Counted from the stretch's first letter, positions 24,990 through 33,812 are shown. The stretch: DNA of 36,279 nucleotides from Methanomassiliicoccaceae archaeon (GCA_016284295.1 JAEEOP010000035.1:1-36279); one strand, 5' to 3'. The notes: generated from the letters alone by a model not told the origin. Numbers and translations are program-made.

Positions 24990-25769
24990 ATGCCATTACC
25001 GAAGATAGTTTCCGGTCCAGCCTATTCGGCCTACGAAAGTCAGCTGGAGAAGGAGGTCCTCTCGGGCCTCATACCCCAGCACATAGCCTTCATCATGGAC
25101 GGCAACCGCAGGTACGCCAAGGAGGTGCTGAACGCTCCCACCGTGGAGGGCCATAGGCTGGGCAAGGACAAGCTGAACGAGGTCGTCCACTGGTGCCTCG
25201 AGCTTGGGATCCATCACATGACGGTCTACGCCTTCTCCACGGAGAACTTCAAGAGGGATCCGACGGAGATAGATTACATCATGGAACTCATGGAGAAGTC
25301 CTTCTACGAGTTCGCGGAGGATAAGGACGTCCATTCGCACCATGTGGCCATCAAGCTGATCGGTGATCTGGAGCTGATCCCGGAGAACGTGCTCAAGGCT
25401 GCTGATTATGCGATGGAGAGGACGAAGGATTACAAGGACTTCACACTGAACATGGCCGTGGCCTACGGCGGAAGGCAGGACATCGCCAACGTCGTCCGCC
25501 AGATCGCGGCAAAGGTCCGCGACGGGGAGATCGATGTAGACGACATCGACGAGGATATGATCGGCTCGTACATCTCAACCGGAGACATACCCGACCCGGA
25601 CCTGATCCTGCGCACGTCTGGGGAGATGAGGATATCCAACTTCCTCCTCTGGCAGATGGCCTATTCGGAGCTCTATTTCACGGATGTCTACTGGCCCGGC
25701 TTCAGGTACATCGATTTCCTGAGGGCCATCAGGACCTATCAGCAGCGCAAGAGGCGCTACGGGGCTTGA
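24990..25769 (+). CDS. uppS: cis-Prenyltransferase (undecaprenyl/polyprenyl diphosphate synthase type)
   Basis: It condenses isopentenyl diphosphate units in cis to make the long polyprenyl diphosphate used as a sugar carrier lipid (dolichol type in archaea). The protein has 259 residues. Motifs are HIAFIMDGNRRYAKE (catalytic Asp in the phosphate-binding loop), EGHRLGKDKL, VYAFSTENFKR, NMAVAYGGRQDI and DLILRTSGEMRISNFLLWQMAYSE-like residues with the C-terminal TDVYWPGF. It lies 4 bases after marker 11 and 3 bases before the radical SAM gene. The stop is TGA. Confidence 0.95.
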   Translation: MPLPKIVSGPAYSAYESQLEKEVLSGLIPQHIAFIMDGNRRYAKEVLNAPTVEGHRLGKDKLNEVVHWCLELGIHHMTVYAFSTENFKRDPTEIDYIMELMEKSFYEFAEDKDVHSHHVAIKLIGDLELIPENVLKAADYAMERTKDYKDFTLNMAVAYGGRQDIANVVRQIAAKVRDGEIDVDDIDEDMIGSYISTGDIPDPDLILRTSGEMRISNFLLWQMAYSELYFTDVYWPGFRYIDFLRAIRTYQQRKRRYGA

Positions 25770-25772
25770 TTC

Positions 25773-27497
25773 ATGAGGTCGGACATAATCTTCATGCATG
25801 CTCCCTCGGTATACGATTTCCGTAAGAAACCCATCTTCTACGGCCCGGTCAGCGATGTCATCCCGTCATCGCCGGTCTTCGAGATGTATCCGATAGGGTT
25901 CATGACGATTTCGTCCCATCTGGAGGCCGCAGGTTTCAAGACAAGGATCGTGAACATCGCCGTCCAGATGCTGGCCAGCGACAAGTTCGATGTGGAGAAG
26001 AGGATAGCCGGCCTGAACGCCAAGGTGTTCGCCATCGACCTTCACTGGATGCCCCATGCCCACGGCGCGATAGAGCTGGCCAAGATAGTCAAGAAGTACC
26101 ATCCCGATTCCCTGGTGGAGTTCGGGGGGCTCACATCTTCGTACTTCTACCGGGAGCTGATTCAGCGCCCGGAGATAGACCTGGTGATGAGGGGGGACAC
26201 CACCGAGGTGCCGACCGTCCGGATGATGGAGGTGCTGGAGAAGGGCGGCGATCTCTCGACCGTTCCGAACCTCACATGGAAGGACAGGGATGGGCACGTC
26301 CACGAGAACGAGGTCACGCACTCGCTGCAGTCCCTGGATGAGGTCATGTTCGATTACGGGACCATGATCAAGTGCGTTATGCGCAACATGGACATAGGCG
26401 GCGCCCTGCCATGGTTCGGTTGGGACAAGCTCCCGCTGACATCGGTATTCACCGTCAGGGGATGCTCCATCAACTGCGCCGAATGCGGAGGGTCCCATTA
26501 CGCGAATGGAAAGGTCGTCTGCAGGAAGGCCCCTGCCTTCAGGAGCCCCGAGAAGCTCGCCGAGGACATGGCCCTCATCCAATCGTATCTGGACACCCCG
26601 ATCTTCATCGTCGGGGACATCAGGCAGCAGAGCATGTCCTATGCGGAGAGGTTCCTCGAGGCATGCAAGCAGCAGCGCATCAAGAACCACGTGGTCATCG
26701 AACTGTTCAACGGCGCCACGCCGGAATACTTCAAGAGGCTCGATTCCGTCTTCGAGGGCGGCTGGTCCATAGAGTTCTCGCCCGATTCCCACGACGAGAA
26801 GGTCCGCATGGCCCTCGGCAAGGGATACACCAACGAGGCCATCGAGAAGACGATCCCGGCGGCCTTCCGCAACGGATGCAGCAGGTTCGACCTGTTCTAC
26901 ATGAACGGCCTCCCCTATCAGGACAGAGAGTCCTCCCTGTACAGCGTTCAGGTCTCTGAGAGGCTGTGGGCCTCGGTCAACAGGGAGGATGGGCTGTTCA
27001 TCTACAATGCTCCATTCGCGCCCTTCGTCGATCCCGGGAGCCGCATATTCGAGGAGCCCGAGAAATGGGGCTACAAGCTCCGCGCACGCACGCTCGAGGA
27101 CCACAGGAAGCTGCTGGACAACCCGTCGTGGAAGCATGTCCTCTCCTACGAGACGCAGTGGATGACACGCGACGACGTGGCGGAGGTGTCCTATGACGCT
27201 GCACTGGTGCTGGCACAGAAGGAGTTCGAGGCCGGGCGCATCGATGAGTCCGTCAAGGACGACAGGTGCGAGAGGACCGAGTTCGCAAGGGGTCTGATGC
27301 ACAAGGTCGACGAGATAATGCTCATCAAGGACGCGGAGGAGAGGGACGCCCGCCTATGGGAGACCAAGGATGAGGGCACCCGTATGATGAACTCCACGAT
27401 AGCTAACAAGAAGGATCTCGACTGGGATGCGGGATCGATATGGTCCAACGCACCCCGTGTCGGGATAGGGCTTTTGAAATCGTTCTTCAGGAAGTGA
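25773..27497 (+). CDS. B12-binding-domain radical SAM protein (Ta0216-like)
   Basis: A 574-residue protein. The N-terminal 200 residues look like a cobalamin-binding domain (YPIGFMTISSHLEAAGF, VFAIDLHWMPHAHGA, VEFGGLTSSYF, MRGDTTEVP). The radical SAM core carries the [4Fe-4S] ligands Cys231, Cys235 and Cys238 in GCSINCAECGG. A long C-terminal region follows. It resembles a family first named for Thermoplasma Ta0216, recalled rather than searched. Such enzymes often methylate or couple unreactive carbons. Lying 3 bases after a cis-prenyltransferase, it could modify an isoprenoid lipid, but this is inference. The stop is TGA, 2 bases from the convergent proC stop. Confidence 0.85.
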   Translation: MRSDIIFMHAPSVYDFRKKPIFYGPVSDVIPSSPVFEMYPIGFMTISSHLEAAGFKTRIVNIAVQMLASDKFDVEKRIAGLNAKVFAIDLHWMPHAHGAIELAKIVKKYHPDSLVEFGGLTSSYFYRELIQRPEIDLVMRGDTTEVPTVRMMEVLEKGGDLSTVPNLTWKDRDGHVHENEVTHSLQSLDEVMFDYGTMIKCVMRNMDIGGALPWFGWDKLPLTSVFTVRGCSINCAECGGSHYANGKVVCRKAPAFRSPEKLAEDMALIQSYLDTPIFIVGDIRQQSMSYAERFLEACKQQRIKNHVVIELFNGATPEYFKRLDSVFEGGWSIEFSPDSHDEKVRMALGKGYTNEAIEKTIPAAFRNGCSRFDLFYMNGLPYQDRESSLYSVQVSERLWASVNREDGLFIYNAPFAPFVDPGSRIFEEPEKWGYKLRARTLEDHRKLLDNPSWKHVLSYETQWMTRDDVAEVSYDAALVLAQKEFEAGRIDESVKDDRCERTEFARGLMHKVDEIMLIKDAEERDARLWETKDEGTRMMNSTIANKKDLDWDAGSIWSNAPRVGIGLLKSFFRK

Positions 27498-27499
27498 GT

Positions 27500-28306
27500 T
27501 CACTCCCTGCTCATCTCGGCCGACTTGGCGATGGTGGCATCCACGGCGTTGGCCATGGCCGACCTTAGTCCCAGATCCTCGAGCGTCTTCACTCCGACGA
27601 TCGTGGTGCCTCCGGGCGAGCAGACCTCGTCCCTGAGCTGTTCCGGGTGCTTACCGGTCTCGAGGACCATTTTGGCCGAACCGAGCATCGATTGCGCAGC
27701 AAGTCTCACCGCCTGGTCGCGGGGCATGCCGTTCAGGACGCCTGCCTCCGCCATGGAATCTATGACCATGTAGAGGAATGCGGGGGAGCTTCCGGCGATG
27801 CCCGTGACACAGTCCATGAGGTACTCGGGGACCTCCTCGGCGAGGCCCACGGATGACAGTATCTTGGCTATGCGCTTCTTGTCGTCCCCATCGACGGAGG
27901 GGTCGCAGGCATAGCCCATGGCGCCTTCCTTGACCATGCAGCAGTGATTCGGCATCACCCTGATTTTCTTAGCATCTGGCACATATGAATCCATCTTCGC
28001 GAGCGTCAATCCCGCGATGATGCTTATGACGGTCTTGCCCTTGCCGATCTCGAGCCCTTCGTCCTCGAAGAGGCCGGGGACGCTGCGGGGCTTGACCGCA
28101 AGGACGATTAGGTCGGCCTCGGGCACGATCTGCACGGCTTTCTCGAACATCCTGATGCCGTAGTTGGATGATACCCGATCCCTCGTCGTTTTGCTTGGAG
28201 CACAGGCTACGATCTCATCTTTGGTGAAGATGCCCTTCGCGATGAGGCCGCCGATGAGGGCTTCCGCCATCTTTCCGGCGCCTATGAATCCTATCTTGGC
28301 AGACAT
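27500..28306 (-). CDS. proC: Pyrroline-5-carboxylate reductase
   Basis: It reduces pyrroline-5-carboxylate to proline with NAD(P)H. The protein has 268 residues, the usual length. The N-terminal Rossmann motif is IGFIGAGKMAEALIGGL; VLAVKPRSV follows, then SIIAGLTLAKM, RVMPNHCCMVKEGAMGY and the C-terminal signature with SPGGTTIVGVKTLE. It is convergent with the radical SAM gene, with only two bases between stop codons, and divergent from the fpo operon. A TATA-like TTTTTTATAG lies about 25 bases upstream (28328-28338). The stop is TGA. Confidence 0.95.
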   Translation of the reverse strand: MSAKIGFIGAGKMAEALIGGLIAKGIFTKDEIVACAPSKTTRDRVSSNYGIRMFEKAVQIVPEADLIVLAVKPRSVPGLFEDEGLEIGKGKTVISIIAGLTLAKMDSYVPDAKKIRVMPNHCCMVKEGAMGYACDPSVDGDDKKRIAKILSSVGLAEEVPEYLMDCVTGIAGSSPAFLYMVIDSMAEAGVLNGMPRDQAVRLAAQSMLGSAKMVLETGKHPEQLRDEVCSPGGTTIVGVKTLEDLGLRSAMANAVDATIAKSAEMSRE

Positions 28307-28419
28307 GGTCCGTAAACGGTATCCAGCACTATAAAAAACGTTTACACGAAGCTAACTTTCCTATTATAGAAGCGCGGGCGTGCTTATCTTTATGTACTAA
28401 CAATCAATCCAAGAGGCCA
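28307..28419. promoter_or_regulatory. Divergent proC / fpo promoter region
   Basis: GTAAACG (about 28311-28317) is repeated in inverted form as CGTTTAC (about 28340-28346), flanking the proC TATA-like tract. For fpoA, TATA-like tracts occur near 28362 (CTATTATAG) and 28386 (CTTTATG). GAGG at 28413-28416 is only 3 bases before the ATG at 28420. Confidence 0.45.
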
Positions 28420-28782
28420 ATGTTACTAATTATGTACTACATGCCGTTAGCCTTTGTGGCGTTACTAACGTTCGCATTTGGCCCGCTTGCATGGTTGGTA
28501 TCAAGGTTCCTTAGGCCAGAGAAACCCACTGAGTGGATGGAACAGACCTACGAGTGTGGTTCGGAACCTATCGGAGATGCGCACGTACAGTTCAGGTTCC
28601 AGTACTATACGTTCGCACTGATTTTCGTCGTTTTTGATTTGGTAGCAACATTCCTCCTGATGTGGGCAATCGCATTCGGTGGACTTACTCCCACAGCACA
28701 ACTGATGATGATTCTCTTCTTCGGTATCATGGTCCTTGGAGTCGCATACTCTCTCAAAAAGGAGGCAGAAGTATGGATATGA
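28420..28782 (+). CDS. fpoA: F420H2 dehydrogenase-like complex, membrane subunit FpoA (NuoA type)
   Basis: First gene of the Fpo operon, encoding the complex I-like proton pump of methanogens. FpoA is 120 residues with three membrane helices. The loop TEWMEQTYECGSEPIGDAHVQFRFQYY matches NuoA. The second helix reads FVVFDLVATFLL, so the Asp of the usual Phe-Asp-Val-Glu element is kept but the Glu is Val. In-frame ATGs at 28432 and 28441 also exist; the first is used although its GAGG is close. It overlaps fpoB by 10 bases. The stop is TGA. Confidence 0.93.
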   Translation: MLLIMYYMPLAFVALLTFAFGPLAWLVSRFLRPEKPTEWMEQTYECGSEPIGDAHVQFRFQYYTFALIFVVFDLVATFLLMWAIAFGGLTPTAQLMMILFFGIMVLGVAYSLKKEAEVWI

Positions 28783-29336
28783 GCCTATACCCCCATGCAG
28801 TTGCAATGAGTGCTGATGAGTTCATGACATGGTCGGACGCGATCATAAATGACCTTTTGAGCACAGGAACGAAAAAGACTGTCGACAAGTTGACAGGACC
28901 TATCTGGGCATGGGGTATGAAGAACTCTATGCACCCCCTGCACTGGGGACTGGCCTGCTGCGCTCTCGAGATGGCGGCGGCTTCAGCACCCAGGTATGAT
29001 GCAGAGCGTTACGGAATGATCTACCGTTCCTCGCCCAGGCAGACAGATATCCTTCTCGTCAACGGCTGGATCTCCAAGAAGATCCGTCCCGACCTCAGGC
29101 GTCTCTACGAGATGATCCCGAACCCCAAGTGGGTCGTGGCCATGGGAGAGTGCGCCATCTCCGGAGGACCCTGGTACGACGCATACAACTGTGTCCAGGG
29201 TCTCGATCAGATCGTCCCCGTGGACGTGTACATCCCCGGATGCCCCGCACGTCCCGATGCGATGATCGACGGATTCATGCTGCTCCAGAAGAAGATCGAG
29301 AACTACTTCCGCAGAGGAAACTTCATGGAGGACTGA
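28773..29336 (+). CDS. fpoB: Fpo complex subunit FpoB (NuoB type, N2 cluster)
   Basis: FpoB is a peripheral subunit that binds the terminal [4Fe-4S] cluster (N2) next to the quinone/methanophenazine site. The protein has 187 residues. Cluster ligands are seen as Cys62-Cys63 in LACCALEM, Cys127 in MGECAISGG and Cys157 in PGCPARPDA. RYDAERYG and SPRQTDILLVNG also match the family. The ATG at 28773 is preferred because GGAGG (28761-28765) lies 7 bases upstream; an ATG at 28779 is 13 bases away. The stop is TGA. Confidence 0.96.
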   Translation: MDMSLYPHAVAMSADEFMTWSDAIINDLLSTGTKKTVDKLTGPIWAWGMKNSMHPLHWGLACCALEMAAASAPRYDAERYGMIYRSSPRQTDILLVNGWISKKIRPDLRRLYEMIPNPKWVVAMGECAISGGPWYDAYNCVQGLDQIVPVDVYIPGCPARPDAMIDGFMLLQKKIENYFRRGNFMED

Positions 29337-29338
29337 GA

Positions 29339-29803
29339 ATGGCGCAAGTCTATCAAAGTCCTTCAGTCGAGGAGATCAAAGCGGCGCTCACATCCGAGTT
29401 CCCCCAGGTGGAGATCATCTCCACAGCGGAGCGCAGGGTCAAGGCCAAGTGCCCCAGGGAGATTTCCCACGATGTGTGCCAGTTCATTCACGACAACCTG
29501 ACATTCGAGCACTGCTCCGTCGTCACCGCCGTGGACTACATCGACCACCTGATGGTCGTCTATCTTCTTTCGAACTACTACAACGGAGTCATGATCGACC
29601 TCGATGTCGATGTCCCCGACGACGACCTGCACATCCAGGCCGTCACGGACATCTGGGAAGGTGCCAACTGGCACGAGAGGGAGACATGGGAGCTCTTCGG
29701 AATCGTCTTCGACGGTCACCCGAGGCTCGAGAGACTGCTTACACCTCAGAACTACGAGTTCTTCCCCTTCAGGAAGTCCTACAAGCTGAGGAGCCAGGAG
29801 TGA
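29339..29803 (+). CDS. fpoC: Fpo complex subunit FpoC (NuoC type)
   Basis: A peripheral-arm subunit of 154 residues, corresponding to the 30 kDa (NuoC) subunit of complex I. The signature region DIWEGANWHERETWELFG with FDGHPRLERLLTP matches the family's Glu-Arg-Glu...Gly-His-Pro pattern. It starts 2 bases after fpoB and is followed 5 bases later by fpoD. The stop is TGA. Confidence 0.94.
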   Translation: MAQVYQSPSVEEIKAALTSEFPQVEIISTAERRVKAKCPREISHDVCQFIHDNLTFEHCSVVTAVDYIDHLMVVYLLSNYYNGVMIDLDVDVPDDDLHIQAVTDIWEGANWHERETWELFGIVFDGHPRLERLLTPQNYEFFPFRKSYKLRSQE

Positions 29804-29808
29804 GTATC

Positions 29809-30963
29809 ATGGCAGATTCACTAGTACCGGTTTTGGAAGCGCAGGAGAAGATGGACACCGACAAGATGTGGGTCATCTGGGGTCCGCAGCACCCGTTCTC
29901 CCATGGACTTTGGACGCTCAAGCTCCAGATCGATGGAGAGTTCTGTACGGACGCCGATCCGATCGTCGGTTATCTTCACCGCGGTTGGGAGAAGGAGACA
30001 GAGAACAGGGATTACGCAAGGATCATCCCCATGACCGACCGTCTCTGCTATTGTGCATCCATGACCTATTCTCACCTCTACTGCATGACAGTCGAGAAGG
30101 CCCTCGGAATAGACATTCCCGAGAAGGCGAAATATATCAGAATTGTGGCGGACGAGGTCTGCCGTATCCAGTCCCACTTGATGTGGCTCGCTGCAGTAGG
30201 AACCGACATGGGTAACCTGACGGTCTTCCTGTGGGCCATGAGGGAGAGGGAGTACTTCCTCGATCTCAACGTCAAGCTCTGCGGACAGAGGATGACAACC
30301 AACTATCCCCGTATCGGTGGAGTCAGGAACGACACCACCCCACTGTTCGACAGGGATATCATCAGGGCCGTCGACCGTTTCGAGAAGGCAATGTGGGATA
30401 TCATCTACCTGATCGACGACTCATCCGTCTTCGTATCAAGGATGAGGAAGATCAGCTATCTGACCCGTGAGCAGTGCGCCAACATGGGTCTCACAGGTCC
30501 TGCTATGAGGGGCTGCGGTGTCGACTTCGATATCCGCCGTGACGACCCCTACGACAACTACGACAAGATCGATTTCGAGGTCCCCGTCCTCAACAAGGAC
30601 ACCAAGGTCGGAGATACATATGACAGGTACATGATCCGTATCGAGGAGATGTTCCAGTCATGCGACATCATCAGGCAGGCTGTCAAGAAGATCGAGGCAC
30701 TCGGAAAGAACGCGCCCTACAGGATCAAGACACCCACCAAGGTCCCCGCCGGAACCACATTCGGAAGGCTCGAGGATCCCCGTGGAGAGTCCATCATGTA
30801 CCTGGCGTCCGACGGAACGGACCACCCGTACAGGCTCAAGGTCCGCAGTCCGATCTTCACGAACGTATCATGCTCCAAGGTCATGTGTCAGGGAGTCAGG
30901 ATCGCTGACGTCCCCGCTGTGCTCGCGCAGATCGACATGTGTCTCGGAGAGACAGACAGGTGA
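29809..30963 (+). CDS. fpoD: Fpo complex subunit FpoD (NuoD type, 49 kDa)
   Basis: A peripheral subunit of 384 residues related to the large subunit of NiFe hydrogenases; with FpoB it forms the methanophenazine reduction site. Visible motifs are WGPQHPFSHGLWTLKLQIDGE, GYLHRGWEKETENRDY and ADEVCRIQSHLMWLAAVGTDMG. The paired Cys motifs that hold NiFe in hydrogenases are absent, so it is a dehydrogenase-type subunit. The stop is TGA; fpoH starts 6 bases later. Confidence 0.96.
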   Translation: MADSLVPVLEAQEKMDTDKMWVIWGPQHPFSHGLWTLKLQIDGEFCTDADPIVGYLHRGWEKETENRDYARIIPMTDRLCYCASMTYSHLYCMTVEKALGIDIPEKAKYIRIVADEVCRIQSHLMWLAAVGTDMGNLTVFLWAMREREYFLDLNVKLCGQRMTTNYPRIGGVRNDTTPLFDRDIIRAVDRFEKAMWDIIYLIDDSSVFVSRMRKISYLTREQCANMGLTGPAMRGCGVDFDIRRDDPYDNYDKIDFEVPVLNKDTKVGDTYDRYMIRIEEMFQSCDIIRQAVKKIEALGKNAPYRIKTPTKVPAGTTFGRLEDPRGESIMYLASDGTDHPYRLKVRSPIFTNVSCSKVMCQGVRIADVPAVLAQIDMCLGETDR

Positions 30964-30969
30964 GCTGAT

Positions 30970-32133
30970 ATGGTACAGTATTCATCAATATTGGACTGGA
31001 TCAACTTCTCTGATCCCAACGCGAACCCGTTCACACCGTTCCTCTCGGACAACCTCCCGTACGACATCTGTTACGGACTCTGGGAGATCATCGGCGGAGC
31101 CCTCGCATGGCTGATCAACCTGCTGTTCCCCGACAACGTCGTGTCCGCATGGCTCCTCGATGAGAGGACGATGGTCATGTTCGCTCTCGTCCTGTTCATG
31201 CTCGTGATCTTCATCGTTGCATTCGTGGTCGTTCTGCTGAACCTGTGGATGGAGCGTAAGGTCCTCGGTAGGCTGATGGACAGGCGCGGAACAATGATCG
31301 GAATGAAGGGATTCCTTCAGTGCGTCGCTGACGGTCTGAAGACCTTCATGAAGGAGAACACCATACCCTCCAAGGTCGACAAGATGACATACATGTGGTG
31401 TGTGTCCCTTATCGTCGGTCTCTCCTGTTTCGTAGCTTGTATGGTGCCCCTGTCCGACAGGTGGTACGTCGTCAACTACGACACCGGTCTTCTCATCATC
31501 ATGGCGTTCTACGCCCTCGCGCCCTTCTTCATCCTGGTTTCGGGATGGGCGCAGAACAACAAGTATTCCCTGATCGGAGGTCTGAGGGCCGCCGAGCTGA
31601 TGATCTCGTACGAGGTCCCCATGCTCATCATCATCGCCACGGTCTCCCTGCTCGCGGGAAGCTTCAACATCAACGACATCGTCAACCTCCAGAGCGAGAT
31701 CTGGCTCATCATCCCGATGTGTCTGGGATTCATCGTCTTCTTCTTCTGCGCCATCGCAGAGTGTGAGAGGCCCCCGTTCGACATCGCAGAGGCAGAGACC
31801 GAGCTGGTCGAGGGTTGGCAGACCGAGTATGCAGGAATGAAATGGGGTCTCATCATGCTCGCAGACTACCTCAGGGGATCCGTCTCCTGTGGAATGGTCG
31901 CGATCATGTTCCTCGGAGGATGGACCATCCCCTTCATCGGCGGAACGGCCCTTCCCGAGATCGTGTTCCTGATCAAGGCATGGTTCGTGTTCTTCCTCAT
32001 GATCCTCGTGAGGGGAGCCATCGCTCGTGTCAGGCCCGATCAGATCCTCAACATCGGTTGGAAGGTCTTCATGCCTCTGGCCGTGTTCAACCTCGCAATC
32101 GCTGTAATGCTCAAGGTAGGAGGGTTCTACTGA
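30970..32133 (+). CDS. fpoH: Fpo complex membrane subunit FpoH (NuoH type)
   Basis: A 387-residue membrane protein with about eight helices, linking the peripheral arm to the proton-pumping subunits. The family motifs are LNLWMERKVLGRLMDRRGT, FCAIAECERPPFDIAEAETELVEGW (the conserved acidic loop) and a VRGAIARVRPDQILNIGWK C-terminal segment. An N-terminal extension of about 60 residues precedes the first long helix. The stop overlaps the fpoI start by one base (TGATG). Confidence 0.96.
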   Translation: MVQYSSILDWINFSDPNANPFTPFLSDNLPYDICYGLWEIIGGALAWLINLLFPDNVVSAWLLDERTMVMFALVLFMLVIFIVAFVVVLLNLWMERKVLGRLMDRRGTMIGMKGFLQCVADGLKTFMKENTIPSKVDKMTYMWCVSLIVGLSCFVACMVPLSDRWYVVNYDTGLLIIMAFYALAPFFILVSGWAQNNKYSLIGGLRAAELMISYEVPMLIIIATVSLLAGSFNINDIVNLQSEIWLIIPMCLGFIVFFFCAIAECERPPFDIAEAETELVEGWQTEYAGMKWGLIMLADYLRGSVSCGMVAIMFLGGWTIPFIGGTALPEIVFLIKAWFVFFLMILVRGAIARVRPDQILNIGWKVFMPLAVFNLAIAVMLKVGGFY

Positions 32134-32873
32134 TGGCGATGAAATATCTGGACAAATATCCGAAGAACCTCGCGAAGAGCCTTTGGATCATGAAGCCTGT
32201 ATGGACCGCTTTCAAGCTTTTCTGCAAGACGGTCGTCCACAGACCCGTCACCGTTCTCTATCCCTATGAGAAGGAGTGGATTCCCGAGAACTACCGCGGA
32301 CGCCCCGGACTCAGGTTCGACAAGTGCGTCGGATGCGGTATGTGCGTCCGCATGTGCGTCACCCAGGCCATCAAGCTCATCGAGGTCGACGACGACAACG
32401 GAAACAAGGTGATGAGGCCTCAGATCAACATCGGAAGGTGCGCTTTCTGCGGTTACTGCGCAGAGTACTGCCCCGTCGATGCTATGACTGTGACTCCCGA
32501 GTACGAGCTGGCCGAGTATACAAGGTACGACCTGCTCTACGGTCCCAGGAGGCTCCACTATGAGAACACGACCCCCGGAATGGAGGTCAAACTGGAAGTG
32601 ACTCTTCCCTCGGATATCGCCAACGGCAACCCCGAGAGGCGCGTCCACATCTTCGATGTCGACAAGCCGGAGCTCACCGACAGCAAATGTATCGGATGTA
32701 AGAAGTGCTCCAAGGTCTGCCCCGTCAACGCCGTCACGATGGTCGAGAAGGGAACGAACGACAAGGGTAAGCCTATCATACGTCCTGAATTCGACAATGC
32801 CAAGTGCATCTCATGCAAGAACTGCGTCGACGCATGTCCCAAGGATGCACTGCAGATCAAGGAGGTGCTCTGA
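32133..32873 (+). CDS. fpoI: Fpo complex iron-sulfur subunit FpoI with four [4Fe-4S] motifs
   Basis: FpoI (NuoI type) normally carries two [4Fe-4S] clusters that relay electrons to FpoB. This 246-residue version has four motifs: Cys65/68/71/75, Cys103/106/109/113, Cys186/189/192/196 and Cys225/228/231/235. The first two with the preceding N-terminal helix form the standard subunit. The last two (about residues 180-246) form an extra ferredoxin domain joined by a linker of about 70 residues. The extra domain may take electrons from ferredoxin or a partner in a complex that lacks FpoF; this is inference. It starts on the fpoH stop and fpoJ overlaps it by one base. The stop is TGA. Confidence 0.93.
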   Translation: MAMKYLDKYPKNLAKSLWIMKPVWTAFKLFCKTVVHRPVTVLYPYEKEWIPENYRGRPGLRFDKCVGCGMCVRMCVTQAIKLIEVDDDNGNKVMRPQINIGRCAFCGYCAEYCPVDAMTVTPEYELAEYTRYDLLYGPRRLHYENTTPGMEVKLEVTLPSDIANGNPERRVHIFDVDKPELTDSKCIGCKKCSKVCPVNAVTMVEKGTNDKGKPIIRPEFDNAKCISCKNCVDACPKDALQIKEVL

Positions 32874-33214
32874 TGGGAGCTATTTGGGATGCTATAACAT
32901 GGGTCTGGAACGAGCTCTGCAACTTCGGGGGTTATGCACTTAACAACCTCGACCTGGTCGCCTTCCTGATCCTCGCCGCCGTTACGATCCTGGCGGCCAT
33001 ATTCGTCGTACGCGACAAGGAGGTCATGCACAGCGCGTTCTATCTCGCCCTGGTGTTCCTCTGCGTAGGACTCTTCTACTTCTTCCTCGAGGCGGAGTTC
33101 ATAGGAGTCATACAGATGCTCGTGTACGTGGGTGCGATCACTATCCTGTTCGCATTCAGCGTCATGCTTACAAGAAGGTATATTGTAACTAAGGAGGATG
33201 AATCCGATGAGTAA
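32873..33214 (+). CDS. fpoJ: Fpo complex membrane subunit FpoJ, N-terminal half (NuoJ type)
   Basis: A 113-residue membrane protein with three helices corresponding to the first part of NuoJ. The segment EFIGVIQMLVYVGAITILFAFSVMLT matches the conserved third helix with its pi-bulge region. NuoJ is split here into two genes, as it is in some other methanogens. It ends in TAA inside the start of the second half, overlapping by 8 bases. Confidence 0.92.
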   Translation: MGAIWDAITWVWNELCNFGGYALNNLDLVAFLILAAVTILAAIFVVRDKEVMHSAFYLALVFLCVGLFYFFLEAEFIGVIQMLVYVGAITILFAFSVMLTRRYIVTKEDESDE

Positions 33215-33506
33215 GAGGACTTCAGTAGGCCTTCTCGTCGTTGGAATCCTTCTGGCCGTTCTGGTGGCCGGAATCGTCACAACGGATTTCCAGCCGGAGT
33301 ACGACACCCCGCAGGGACTGCCTACATTCACAACAAGCCACAACGATGCACAGGACATCTACGACGACAGCGGAAAGCTCAAGGAGAACAGTCTCCCCTA
33401 CGCCATCTTCGAGCAGTACGGATTCGTGCTGATCCCCCTGGCTATCCTCATGTTCGGGGCCATGGTCGGCGGAGTCGTCATATCCAAGGAGGAGGTTGAG
33501 GAATGA
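33207..33506 (+). CDS. Fpo complex membrane subunit FpoJ, C-terminal half
   Basis: A 99-residue protein with two membrane helices (about 7-25 and 73-92) separated by a polar loop, in the position of the NuoJ C-terminal half. By itself it is poorly conserved; the call depends on its place between fpoJ and fpoK. The ATG at 33207 is chosen because AAGGAGG (33191-33197) lies 9 bases upstream, whereas the in-frame ATG at 33198 abuts it. It overlaps fpoK by 4 bases. The stop is TGA. Confidence 0.85.
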   Translation: MSKRTSVGLLVVGILLAVLVAGIVTTDFQPEYDTPQGLPTFTTSHNDAQDIYDDSGKLKENSLPYAIFEQYGFVLIPLAILMFGAMVGGVVISKEEVEE

Positions 33507-33811
33507 TCCCGATGGAATATTTCCTGATCCTTGCCGCGATCCTGTTCGTGATCGGTGCATACGGTGTGCTCACAAAGAGCAACGCGATCGTCGTTCTCAT
33601 GTGTATCGAGCTCATGCTCAACGCAGCGAACATCAACTTCATCACGTTCGCAGCGTTCAACTACGATATCGTGGGACAGGCATTCGTCATCATGTCGATC
33701 TCGGTGGCAGCCGCAGAGGTGGCCGTCGGTATCGCTATCCTGCTCAACGCATACAAGATCAGAAAGACGACCGAGCTCGACGAGGCCGAGCTCACATCCA
33801 TGAGGTGGTAA
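33503..33811 (+). CDS. fpoK: Fpo complex membrane subunit FpoK (NuoK type)
   Basis: A 102-residue membrane protein with three helices. The second helix has MCIELMLNAANINF with the conserved Glu of NuoK, and the third has AAAEVAVGIAIL with the second conserved Glu; both are part of the proton path. It overlaps the FpoJ C-terminal half by 4 bases. It ends in TAA, one base before fpoL. Confidence 0.95.
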   Translation: MIPMEYFLILAAILFVIGAYGVLTKSNAIVVLMCIELMLNAANINFITFAAFNYDIVGQAFVIMSISVAAAEVAVGIAILLNAYKIRKTTELDEAELTSMRW

Positions 33812-33812
33812 G

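Noticed and set aside
32873-33506. A frameshifted nuoJ-like gene
   Set aside because: Each half has its own start and stop codon, the second has a good ribosome binding site, and split fpoJ genes are known in methanogens.
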